Below are positions 43,904 to 51,845 of a DNA stretch of 64,000 nucleotides, piece after piece. The stretch's first letter is position 1; every line of letters begins with the position of its first letter. The stretch covers positions 124,001 through 188,000 of the forward strand of contig JALCCG010000008.1 in the NCBI GenBank assembly GCA_023212695.1, read 5' to 3'. Position numbers and translations under genes: made by a program. Under the pieces are notes generated by a model. The model did no database searches. It was not told where the DNA came from and saw only the letters and a list, made by a program, of their open reading frames with translations. This stretch comes from Sporisorium sorghi. Taxonomy: Eukaryota > Basidiomycota > Ustilaginomycetes > Ustilaginales > Ustilaginaceae.

Positions 43904-45007
43904 TTATTTGTTAATTTCAGGAGCCTGTAGCGGCAGTCGGACTTCGAACATTGTAAGTTCCGTGCTGCTGGTTACCTGAATCGTGCCGTGATGGGCGTCG
44001 ACGATGGTTTTCACGATGGCTAAACCCAGTCCTGAGCCGCCGGTTTGATCCGTGCGCGATTCGTCGGCCCGGTAGAATCGCTCGAACAGGTGGGGGATGG
44101 CATGCTGAGGGATCGGAGGGCCATAATTGATCACCTGCACGATAGCAACCTTCGGTTCCCGGGATACTTTCAAATCCACCCTTCCGGCATCCCGCCCATG
44201 CCGCACTGCATTGGACAGCAGGTTCTCGAAGGTACGCATCAGTTTATCCCCGTCCGAGGAGATCATGATTTTCTCCGTAGCGGGCGTGAATACCACCTGC
44301 ACCTTCTCATGCTGTCCCGTTAATGAAAAATCCACGGCCAATTGCCCGAGCAGCTCCACCAAATTAATATCGACCCGATTGATCGGAGAATAGCCCATGC
44401 GGGTGTATTCAAACAAATCGCTGACGAGACCGCCCAGACGCAGCGATTTATCGTAGGCGATATCGGTGTAATAACGGAGTTCGACTTCATCCTTGTAATG
44501 ATCCTCTTTCACCAGTCGCAAGTACCCGATGATGGAAGTGAGCGGGGTGCGCAGATCATGGGAGACGTTGCTGATGAGCTCGTTCTTGGACTGTACCGCC
44601 ATGCGTTCTTCTGCCAGTGATAGTTTGAGCTGCTTGGCCATTTGATTGATTTGCTTGGCCATTTGGCCCAGCTCGTCATTCGATCTGATGAGAATTTCCT
44701 GGTCCAGTTCTCCCTTTGCCAACCGTCTCGTTCCCTCCATTAGCTGGTTAATTTGACGAATGGTCCCTTGACTAAGGAGCAGTACAATGCAGATAAACAG
44801 TACAATGCCAACCATCGTTGCAACAATCGGAAACCCGAAGAAATTCTCCAGGAGACGATCCACACTAAAGAGAGCGGCTACCATTGGTTCCCGCCAATAA
44901 TCCCGCCCGATCAATCGTATGATCTGCTGAGCGATAAACAACATGATCAGGGTGAAGGCTCCGCTGACCAAGAACAGCATGATGATTTTCCACTGCAGCT
45001 TACGCAT
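43904..45007 (-). CDS. sensor histidine kinase, VanS-like
   Basis: The 367-residue kinase has two membrane helices (about residues 9-33 and 59-80) with a short loop between them, a HAMP-like linker, the phosphoacceptor His in NVSHDLRTPLTSIIGYLRLVKEDHY, and an HATPase domain with N box ENLLSNAVRHG and G boxes in GGSGLGLAIVKTIVDAHHGTI. The short extracytoplasmic loop favours an intramembrane or membrane-near sensing mode. Its start overlaps the response regulator stop by eight bases. The pair follows a D,D-carboxypeptidase gene, suggesting a cell-wall signal. Confidence 0.92.
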   Translation of the reverse strand: MRKLQWKIIMLFLVSGAFTLIMLFIAQQIIRLIGRDYWREPMVAALFSVDRLLENFFGFPIVATMVGIVLFICIVLLLSQGTIRQINQLMEGTRRLAKGELDQEILIRSNDELGQMAKQINQMAKQLKLSLAEERMAVQSKNELISNVSHDLRTPLTSIIGYLRLVKEDHYKDEVELRYYTDIAYDKSLRLGGLVSDLFEYTRMGYSPINRVDINLVELLGQLAVDFSLTGQHEKVQVVFTPATEKIMISSDGDKLMRTFENLLSNAVRHGRDAGRVDLKVSREPKVAIVQVINYGPPIPQHAIPHLFERFYRADESRTDQTGGSGLGLAIVKTIVDAHHGTIQVTSSTELTMFEVRLPLQAPEINK

Positions 45008-45695
45008 GGATTTTGTACCCGACGCCCCATACGGTTTGGATCAGCTTGTAACCGAGCTCCTTCTCAAGCTTGTCCCGCAGGTTGCTGATGTGAACCATGA
45101 CCGTGTTGTTGGATACGTAGTATTTCTCCTTCCAGACCTGCTGAAATATATCCTCGGCGCTGAAGATTCTTCCTGGTTGACGGGCCAGCAAGTACAGGAT
45201 CTCAAATTCCCTTGCCGTCAGGGATACCGATCTGCCATTGGCGGTGACTTCATGCGTGGTCCGGTTGATATCGAGTCCGTCAATCTGGATGCGGTCGGTG
45301 TGTCCCTGCTGAAGCTCAGTATTGTACTGCGTGGAACGCCGCAGCAGTGTTTTGACACGTGTGGTCAGTTCCAGCGGATTGAAGGGTTTAATCATATAGT
45401 CATCGGCGCCCGTCATCAGCCCCAGGATCTTATCCATATCCTCGCTCTTGGCGCTCAGCATCAGGATAGGGATGGACGAGGTTTCCCGAATCCTGCGGCA
45501 GGTGTCGATTCCGTTCAGCCTGGGCATCATGACATCCAGGATGACGAGATCCACCGTGCCTTGGTTCGTTGCCATGGCCAGCAGCGCTTCTTCCCCGTCA
45601 TGGGCCTGAATAACGCGGTATCCTTCATTCTCCAGATAGATGGAGATCAGCCCGGATATTTCTTTATCATCGTCTACAATCAATACACTTCTCAT
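45000..45695 (-). CDS. OmpR-family response regulator, VanR-like
   Basis: The 231-residue regulator has a receiver domain with acidic pocket VDDD (residues 7-10), phosphoacceptor Asp54 in VILDVMMP, a Ser in LMLSAKSED and Lys in YMIKPF, and a C-terminal winged helix (SLTAREFEILYLLARQPGRIFSAEDIFQQVW, ending TVWGVGYKI). GAGG precedes the ATG. It is the partner of the overlapping kinase and shares the VanR-type linker. The likely regulon includes the carboxypeptidase gene 128 bases upstream, but no direct repeat was identified that proves it. Confidence 0.93.
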   Translation of the reverse strand: MRSVLIVDDDKEISGLISIYLENEGYRVIQAHDGEEALLAMATNQGTVDLVILDVMMPRLNGIDTCRRIRETSSIPILMLSAKSEDMDKILGLMTGADDYMIKPFNPLELTTRVKTLLRRSTQYNTELQQGHTDRIQIDGLDINRTTHEVTANGRSVSLTAREFEILYLLARQPGRIFSAEDIFQQVWKEKYYVSNNTVMVHISNLRDKLEKELGYKLIQTVWGVGYKIHA

Positions 45696-45823
45696 CGGTA
45701 TCCTCCATTAAATCACCCATTAAAGTCTAAACTTTCCTAATAAACAGTGTACCCTAAAATAAGCCCGCACAGCTTAGATTTCACTCCGATGCGTCTTTAG
45801 GTTGGATATGAGTCAAGGGCCAT

Positions 45824-46834
45824 TTAATTAAAAAGGAGGGATAGGAGATTCGAAAACATGCCTTGACGCTCGAAGCCGTAATTCATCAGCTTCCGGGTTT
45901 CCGTGAACCGCTGATCCGTGCTCTCGGTTCCCATCACGACAGAGATCAACCGATTCCCTCCCCGCGCTGCGGTACCGGTAAAACAATAGCCGGCTGAGCT
46001 CGTATAACCGGTCTTGAAGCCGTCATTGCCCACATAGCCGTGCGCTTCGCCTGGCAGCATAAGATTGGTGGTATGCAGGGTAAGGTCCTTCTGCGGCAGC
46101 GGAAAATCCCGTTGGCTGGTGACTTCAAGCAGATCAGGGTGTTTATTCATGATCCAGCGGGCCAGCATGGCCGAGTCTCTGGCGGTCATGATGGTCTCTC
46201 CTTCGGTGGCCGCTTCCGCAAACGAAGCCAGATCGGCAGCAGGCAGCCCCGAAGCATTGGCAAATACGGTACGGTCGGAAAGACCGATTTCCTTCGCCCG
46301 GGCATTCATTTCCTTCACAAACTGTGTCTCCGACCCTTTTAGATGTTCGGCAATGGCCACCGCGGCATCATTGGCTGAATGAATAATGAGCGCCTGGAAC
46401 AATTGTGTCAGGGTGTAAGACTCCCCTTCGACCATGCCAATACCCGAACCCGGCACTCCTGCAGCGTAACGACTGATGGATACCTCCTCGTCCCAAGCAT
46501 GCTGTCCGGAACGGACAGCATCAAGCACCAGCAGCTCGGTCATCATTTTGGACATGCTTGCAGGGGGAAGTGGAAGATCGGCATGCTGGGCATAGAGCAC
46601 CCGGCCCGTCTCGGCATGAATCAGGATGGCTGAGCTGGCTTTAATGGAAGGGGGAACAAATACCCTTGTTATGTACACCGTCATAAGAATAACGACAAAC
46701 AACAGAAGCAGCAGACTGAGGCGGGCGCGTCCATTGCGGCGTTTTGCCCGGTTGCTCTGCCTTCTGTTTGTTTCCTGCCGGGGTGGTTCGGATGTGGATG
46801 AAGTTTTATAGGGATGCTTGGCAACGGATTCCAT
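45824..46834 (-). CDS. membrane-anchored serine D-alanyl-D-alanine carboxypeptidase
   Basis: A penicillin-binding protein of the S11 family that trims the terminal D-Ala of peptidoglycan stem peptides. Active-site motifs are SxxK with Ser93 (ASMSKMM), SAN near residue 155 (IIHSANDAAVA), and KTG in DGFKTGYTSSAG. Unlike DacA it has a basic cytoplasmic N terminus of about 38 residues and a single uncleaved helix (residues 39-58), and lacks the long C-terminal PBP5-type domain, at 336 residues. AAGGAG precedes the ATG. It is followed by the VanR/VanS-like pair on the same strand. Confidence 0.92.
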   Translation of the reverse strand: MESVAKHPYKTSSTSEPPRQETNRRQSNRAKRRNGRARLSLLLLLFVVILMTVYITRVFVPPSIKASSAILIHAETGRVLYAQHADLPLPPASMSKMMTELLVLDAVRSGQHAWDEEVSISRYAAGVPGSGIGMVEGESYTLTQLFQALIIHSANDAAVAIAEHLKGSETQFVKEMNARAKEIGLSDRTVFANASGLPAADLASFAEAATEGETIMTARDSAMLARWIMNKHPDLLEVTSQRDFPLPQKDLTLHTTNLMLPGEAHGYVGNDGFKTGYTSSAGYCFTGTAARGGNRLISVVMGTESTDQRFTETRKLMNYGFERQGMFSNLLSLLFN

Positions 46835-46994
46835 GGCTGTATATCGACTCCTTTAACTGGCTGTTATTTGCATTAACATCTATGTTTCTAGTCTATCCAT
46901 ACAAGCTAAAGGAATTTTTAACGGAATCTAAAGAAATCTTAAAGATTACCAGCGGCATTTTCAGCGGCGGATATTGACCTTGAGATGAATAAGA

Positions 46995-47011
46995 TTTATA
47001 CTTGATCTAAA
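46995..47011 (+). promoter_or_regulatory. candidate PerR/Fur-type operator in front of its own gene
   Basis: TTTATA-CTTGA-TCTAAA has the same 17-base layout and five of six matching arm bases as the perfect element before katA at 48354. It sits 24 bases before the regulator's likely start. Confidence 0.5.
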
Positions 47012-47034
47012 AATAAATTAAAAGGGTGAATACC

Positions 47035-47430
47035 TTGAGATCTTTAAATCTGACGACACAACGCCAAGCAGTATACGATGTCCTTCGGGAATCGCATGAT
47101 CATCCGACAGCTGCGGATATCATGAACCGACTGGTGGAGAAAGGATATAATCTTGCATACGGGACCGTTTATAATTCCCTGCGTTATCTGACGGATAAAC
47201 AGCTGATCCGGGAGTTGAAGCTTGGGGAGAGCGCAAGCCGATACGATGCCCGTACAGACGAACACCAGCACATTATTTGTGAAGTATGCGGAAAAGTCGA
47301 CGAAGTCATGACGGAGGTGCCGGAGGATTGGGCGGCTACCGTGGCTGGCGAAACCAGCTATGTGATCCATCATGCTCACGTCGTATTCGGGGGGGTGTGT
47401 CCAGAATGCCAAATCAAACGGAAGAAATGA
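47035..47430 (+). CDS. Fur-family regulator, PerR-like
   Basis: A 131-residue metal-dependent repressor with an N-terminal winged helix (NLTTQRQAVYDVLRESHDHPTAADIMNRLVEKGYNLAYGTVYNSLRYL) and a dimerisation/metal domain with two CxxC pairs (CEVC, CPEC) that hold structural zinc, plus HQH and HHAH segments for the regulatory metal. The setting directly upstream of a catalase points to PerR, the peroxide sensor that is inactivated by iron-catalysed His oxidation. TTG 47035 has AAGGGTG at good spacing; GTG 47026 overlaps it. It overlaps the next gene by 25 bases. Confidence 0.9.
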   Translation: MRSLNLTTQRQAVYDVLRESHDHPTAADIMNRLVEKGYNLAYGTVYNSLRYLTDKQLIRELKLGESASRYDARTDEHQHIICEVCGKVDEVMTEVPEDWAATVAGETSYVIHHAHVVFGGVCPECQIKRKK

Positions 47431-48224
47431 TGGGGCCGGGAACGGTCTATCCGTTTCCGGAATGGAAATCCGGCAATCTGTTTGTTCGTCCGACGGCCGC
47501 TATGGCGATTGGCGATGCTTGTCCTACAACGCTGCGGGCCGCGTTATTGAGCCGTTCTCCAGGGCGGGTTCATGAAATGTTCATTACGCTGACGGACAAC
47601 TGCTTTGAGGTGATGATGTTCCGAAAATGGGAACCGCGCCTGCAATCGGCTCTGAATACAGGACTGATCATTGCCGATATGACGGGCTGCCGGAATATGG
47701 CGGCGTTCAACAAGGAGAAGGAGCTTCTGCTTCCCGAACGATCCTCCATTCCGATTCTGTACCTCGTGGGCGAGGAGCTGATGAGCAATGCAGGCTCAAG
47801 CCTGCTCGATGAAGAACTTATGGTATGGCCTGCCCGCTCCAAGGATACGATGATGTATCAGGTACAGCGGACGATTCGATTGTTCTCACCCGCTGCGGGT
47901 TTGCCTGGAGAAGAGGAAGCTGTACGCGGTTTGGTGTACAAGGACTTATCGATTGATCGGGATAAAATGACCATTCACCGCGGAAGCACCCCCATTCACT
48001 TGACCAAGACAGAGTATCATTTGCTGATGCTGATGCTGGACAGCGAAGGGGCCGTCTGCACGCGTGAGGATCTGATGTGCAAGATTTGGGATACGGACTT
48101 TATGGGCGGCAGCAATGTGGTGGATGTCCATATCAAAAGCTTGCGTAAAAAGCTGAGCGACAATGCGGGAGCCCCGCGCTATATTGCAACAGTTAGAGGA
48201 GTGGGATACCGCCTGGCGGATTAA
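47406..48224 (+). CDS. atypical OmpR-type response regulator with degenerate receiver
   Basis: The 272-residue protein ends in a clear winged-helix domain (residues ~175-270, PIHLTKTEYHLLMLMLDSEGAVCTREDLMCKIWDTDF, VDVHIKSLRKKLSDNAG, ATVRGVGYRLAD). The first half is receiver-like but poor: an Asp appears in GLIIADMTG, while the usual N-terminal acidic pocket and the Lys of the KPF motif are not visible. No kinase is adjacent. ATG 47406 lies inside the end of the PerR-like gene (25-base overlap), so the two are translationally coupled; the upstream in-frame region is shadow of the other gene. Phosphorylation-independent action is inferred. Confidence 0.82.
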   Translation: MPNQTEEMMGPGTVYPFPEWKSGNLFVRPTAAMAIGDACPTTLRAALLSRSPGRVHEMFITLTDNCFEVMMFRKWEPRLQSALNTGLIIADMTGCRNMAAFNKEKELLLPERSSIPILYLVGEELMSNAGSSLLDEELMVWPARSKDTMMYQVQRTIRLFSPAAGLPGEEEAVRGLVYKDLSIDRDKMTIHRGSTPIHLTKTEYHLLMLMLDSEGAVCTREDLMCKIWDTDFMGGSNVVDVHIKSLRKKLSDNAGAPRYIATVRGVGYRLAD

Positions 48225-48353
48225 TCCCCTCTTTTTTTTGCGTGCCTTCACGGTCTTTTCCAGCGTTCATCTGAACTTCATATAAGGATCATATAACACT
48301 CATGCGACAATCATGATCTGCTGGATTCTCCGATGATACAATCATCTCATAAA

Positions 48354-48370
48354 TTTAGATTCAGTCTAAA
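48354..48370 (+). promoter_or_regulatory. perfect inverted repeat before katA, candidate PerR-like operator
   Basis: TTTAGA (48354-48359), spacer TTCAG, TCTAAA (48365-48370). It lies just downstream of a TACAAT hexamer near 48337 that could be the -10 region, a position suited to repression, and differs from the classical PerR box TTATAAT-N-ATTATAA. Confidence 0.6.
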
Positions 48371-48400
48371 ATCAATTATAGAGATGATGGAGGTTCATAC

Positions 48401-49861
48401 ATGGACAGATTAACAACCAACCAAGGGGCTCCTGTAGGAGATAACCAAAATTCGAAAACGGCTGGCCGCCGCGGACCGACGCTGCTTGAGGATTATCATC
48501 TGATCGAAAAAATCGCCCATTTCGACCGTGAGCGGATTCCGGAGCGTGTCGTTCACGCTCGCGGTGCAGGGGCGCACGGCGTGTTTGTGGTCGAGAATGA
48601 TATGAAGGCTTATACCAGAGCTGCATTCCTGCAGGAAATTGGTCAGGAAACACCTGTCCTTGTCCGCTTCTCAACGGTTATCCATGGAACAGGATCACCG
48701 GAGACCGCTCGTGATCCACGCGGTTTTGCCGTGAAGTTCTACACGGAAGAAGGAAACTACGACATTGTGGGCAATCACCTCCCGGTCTTCTTTATCCGGG
48801 ACGCCATTAAATTCCCGGATATGGTGCATTCCCTGAAACCTTCACCCGAGAGCAATATTCAAGAGGCCGGCCGCTACTGGGATTTCATGACGCTGTCACC
48901 GGAATCCACGCATATGATGACTTGGCTGTTCTCGGATCATGGTACACCGGCAAATTATCGCGAGCTTGACGGCTTTGGTGTGCATTCCTTCAAGTGGGTC
49001 AATGGTGAAGGCAAAGTAACGTACATCAAATATAAGTGGGAATCCGTGCAAGGGGTAAGAACGCTGGATGTGGATCAAGCGGGTGAGGTGCAGGGCAAGG
49101 ACTTCAATCATGCCACCCGTGATCTGCGCGAGCATATCGAAAATGGTGATTTTCCGAAGTGGCGCCTGCAGGTGCAGCTGATGTCCCCCGATGAGATGGA
49201 CGATTTGTCCTTTGATGCGCTGGATCCTACCAAGACCTGGCCGGAGGATCGCTTCCCATTCATCACCGTAGGTACGATGACACTAAACCGCAACCCGCAG
49301 AACTACTTTGCCGAGGTTGAGCAGGCCGCTTTCTCTCCAAGCGCTTTGGTGCCCGGTATTGAGCCATCCGAGGATAAATTGCTGCAAGGCCGCTTGTTCT
49401 CTTACCCGGATACGCAGCGTCATCGACTGGGACCGAATTATTTGCAGCTTCCGATCAACTGCCCGTACGCACCTGTGCGTAATCATCAGCGCGACGGCTT
49501 CATGAACGTGAAGCAGGATCCGTCACCGGTCAATTATGAGCCGAACAGTTATACAACGGGTCCTGTGGAAGACCCGTCGGTCCGCGAGAGCGAAGCTCCA
49601 TTGACGGGGAGCGTTGTTCGTCAGCGCATCGAGAAAACGGATGATTTCACGCAAGCCGGTGAATTGTACCGTTCGTTTACGCAGCAGCAGAAGGACCATT
49701 TACTCCGCAATCTGATTGACGACCTGAGCCAGGTCAAATCCGATATCCAGCTGCGAGCCGTATGCAACTTCTACCGTGCAGACGCCGAATATGGCGCGAA
49801 ACTCGCGGCAGGACTCGGCGTGGACCTGAGCGGATTTATCCCGGGCAGTCAGCAGAAGTAA
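48401..49861 (+). CDS. katA: vegetative-type catalase (KatA-like)
   Basis: A haem catalase of 486 residues, the usual length of small-subunit clade KatA. Active-site His52 lies in [13 protein letters not shown], and the proximal haem ligand Tyr335 in LFSYPDTQRHRLG. The N terminus MDRLTTNQGAPVGDNQNSKTAGRRGPTLLEDYHLIEKIAHFDRER is close to Bacillus KatA as recalled. ATGGAGG precedes the start. It lies behind the PerR-like/atypical-regulator unit with an operator-like repeat in its promoter, so peroxide induction is expected. Three hairpins follow the stop. Confidence 0.95.
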   Translation: MDRLTTNQGAPVGDNQNSKTAGRRGPTLLEDYHLIEKIAHFDRERIPERVVHARGAGAHGVFVVENDMKAYTRAAFLQEIGQETPVLVRFSTVIHGTGSPETARDPRGFAVKFYTEEGNYDIVGNHLPVFFIRDAIKFPDMVHSLKPSPESNIQEAGRYWDFMTLSPESTHMMTWLFSDHGTPANYRELDGFGVHSFKWVNGEGKVTYIKYKWESVQGVRTLDVDQAGEVQGKDFNHATRDLREHIENGDFPKWRLQVQLMSPDEMDDLSFDALDPTKTWPEDRFPFITVGTMTLNRNPQNYFAEVEQAAFSPSALVPGIEPSEDKLLQGRLFSYPDTQRHRLGPNYLQLPINCPYAPVRNHQRDGFMNVKQDPSPVNYEPNSYTTGPVEDPSVRESEAPLTGSVVRQRIEKTDDFTQAGELYRSFTQQQKDHLLRNLIDDLSQVKSDIQLRAVCNFYRADAEYGAKLAAGLGVDLSGFIPGSQQK

Positions 49862-49881
49862 GGCAAGAACAACCGATAGGA

Positions 49882-49922
49882 GCCTCCATCTTGTTCCCGC
49901 TGTGCAGGGTGGAGGCCTTTAT
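49882..49922 (+). terminator. first terminator after katA
   Basis: GCCTCCA (49882-49888) pairs with TGGAGGC (49910-49916), then CTTTAT. The long loop makes it only moderately convincing. Confidence 0.6.
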
Positions 49923-49950
49923 ATAAACGGTGATCCGAGATCACCAGCCA

Positions 49951-49988
49951 AGAGGGGTACCCGTGTTACAATGGGTACCCCTCTATTT
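49951..49988 (+). terminator. second terminator after katA
   Basis: AGAGGGGTACCC (49951-49962) pairs perfectly with GGGTACCCCTCT (49973-49984), followed by ATTTG. A small hairpin GGTGATC-CGA-GATCACC at 49929-49945 lies between the two. The rest of the 49862-50248 gap shows no gene. Confidence 0.7.
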
Positions 49989-50248
49989 GAATCCATTCCA
50001 ATTTACGTTCTGAATGAACACGTACAGGATGATGGCCGGCTTCATACACCGGCTGCATTCTATGACATGGGTCTTGGGTTCCTTTCGTTATGGTCGCAGG
50101 TTTAGTATAGGGAGATTTGGAAGAATAAGACCAAAGTGGCTTTATCTATAGGGTCAGGGCCTTTATACTGGAGTCAATACTAGATACTATAAGCTGTACT
50201 AAATTAACGGATGCACAGGCAAGAATTTAAGAGAGCGAGGCATATAAG

Positions 50249-51064
50249 ATGGCACAGCATATGAAGGATCGGATCGTAGCCTTGGCCGGCCCGCGTAAAG
50301 CGGCAGACATGGCCAAGCTGGTGGAGAAGATGGGAGGAACCGCACTGCTTCGTCCGGCGCAGGGAACTGTGTTTTTGGATGATGAGGTGCTGCGCAGCTC
50401 TATCGAGGCTTGGCTCAAGGCGCCTGCGCCGTGGGCGATCTTTACTACAGGAATCGGCCTGGAGGCCATTTATGATATGGCAGAACAGATGGGCCTTATG
50501 GATACATTGAATGAAACGATGCAGCACACCTTCATTGCGGCAAGAGGGTACAAAACCGCAAATGCGCTGAAAAAACGCGGTCTCGCGCCCGTTGTCAGAG
50601 ATGATGACGGCAGTACGGCCGGTCTCATCCGGTCACTCGAGCCGCATGATTTCACAGGCAAGCGTGTCATTCTGCAGCTTCATGGCGAGTCGGCGCCCAA
50701 GCTGGTGGAGTGGCTCGAAGGCCGCGGCGCGGCGGTTGAGCAGATTCTGCCGTATCAGCATATTCCACCGCTTGAGGAAGACATTTCGCAGCTTGTCGAT
50801 GAAATCATCGGCGGCAAGGTCCATGCCGTTGCTTTTACCAGTGCACCCCAGTTTCGTTTTTTAGCTGATTATGCCCGTGCCCATGGCAAGCTGGAGGCGG
50901 TGCTGGAGGCATTTCGGGGACCTGTCCTGGCAGCGGCTGTAGGGAAGGTTACAGCCCAGGGGCTGCGTGAGGAAGGCATTGAACGCATGGTGGTTCCGGA
51001 GGAGGAGCGGATGGGCAGCATGATGGTGACGCTTGGCCGCTACTTTGCTCAAAATCAAGAATAA
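50249..51064 (+). CDS. uroporphyrinogen-III synthase-like protein (HemD family)
   Basis: The 271-residue protein resembles HemD, which closes hydroxymethylbilane to uroporphyrinogen III. Typical parts are the start (IVALAGPRKAADMAKLVEKMGG), the domain hinge with WAIFTTGIGLEAI, the mid-protein LQLHGESAPKLVEWLEGRGAAVEQILPYQHI, HAVAFTSAPQFRFLADYA and the late AAAVGKVTAQGLREEGI. HemD proteins are poorly conserved, so the call rests on overall pattern. It is not next to other haem genes, which suggests an extra copy or one linked to sirohaem or catalase haem demand. It may be transcribed with the ThuA-like gene 107 bases downstream. Confidence 0.8.
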   Translation: MAQHMKDRIVALAGPRKAADMAKLVEKMGGTALLRPAQGTVFLDDEVLRSSIEAWLKAPAPWAIFTTGIGLEAIYDMAEQMGLMDTLNETMQHTFIAARGYKTANALKKRGLAPVVRDDDGSTAGLIRSLEPHDFTGKRVILQLHGESAPKLVEWLEGRGAAVEQILPYQHIPPLEEDISQLVDEIIGGKVHAVAFTSAPQFRFLADYARAHGKLEAVLEAFRGPVLAAAVGKVTAQGLREEGIERMVVPEEERMGSMMVTLGRYFAQNQE

Positions 51065-51171
51065 TGTCATGATATAGAATGGGAGCTGGCAAGATTAGCT
51101 TCCATTCCGGCTTCTGATGCATGTTTTCGGAGGATCATGTGAAATATGGAGTAGTAATAGGAGGATGACCA

Positions 51172-51810
51172 ATGGATAAGAAAAAAGCATTGCTGCTCGG
51201 CAGCTATACCCACCCGAAGTTTCATCCGCTGCAAGGCATCGATAAACAAATGACGCATCTGCTGAATGATATGTTCACCGTGCAGTGCACGGAAAATCAT
51301 AAAATGCTTCATGAGAGCAATCTGTACCCTTATGAGTTATGCATCGCCTACAGCGATTTGTGGGACGAGCGCGTCTCCCCCCGGCAGACCGCCGGCTTGC
51401 TGTCCTATGTAAGCGGAGGCGGTGGATTGCTTGTCATTCATAACGGGGTGACGCTGGCTAACCGGTATGAGCTGGCCCAGCTGATCGGCGCCCGGTTTGA
51501 CGGACACCCGCCAATGGAGAAGCTGTATTTTGTCCCCGGGGAGACCGAACACGATATTACGGAAGGCATGGAGCCTTTTGTGCTGGATGAGGAGCCTTAC
51601 CGCTTCATATTTGATCCCTTCACCGAGAAAACGGTGCTGCTGCATTATGAATTCGAAGGGAAGCAGTGGCCTGCTGCCTGGTGTCATACGTATGGCATCG
51701 GACGCGTGGTATTCCTGATGCCGGGTCACCATGAGCCGTCCTTTCTCCAGCCACAGCTGCGGCTCATGATCACGCAGGCAGCGAAGTGGGCTGCACGTGT
51801 TCCAGGTTAA
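51172..51810 (+). CDS. ThuA-like domain protein
   Basis: The 212-residue soluble protein has the glutamine-amidotransferase-like ThuA fold: YELCIAYSDLWDERVSP, a Gly-rich turn YVSGGGGLLVIHNG, and a late HEPSFLQPQLRLMITQAAKWA. ThuA proteins are involved in trehalose or other sugar-derivative metabolism in rhizobia; in Firmicutes the role is unknown. AGGAGG precedes the ATG. The response regulator gene starts 35 bases after its stop. Confidence 0.75.
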   Translation: MDKKKALLLGSYTHPKFHPLQGIDKQMTHLLNDMFTVQCTENHKMLHESNLYPYELCIAYSDLWDERVSPRQTAGLLSYVSGGGGLLVIHNGVTLANRYELAQLIGARFDGHPPMEKLYFVPGETEHDITEGMEPFVLDEEPYRFIFDPFTEKTVLLHYEFEGKQWPAAWCHTYGIGRVVFLMPGHHEPSFLQPQLRLMITQAAKWAARVPG

Positions 51811-51845
51811 ATGATTTCGTGAGGATATCGGTGGGAGGGACGCGC

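Noticed and set aside
49902..50105. 67-codon frame after katA
   Set aside because: It runs through two hairpins that look like terminators and has no ribosome site. The second half looks somewhat protein-like and could be a remnant, but this is too weak to list.
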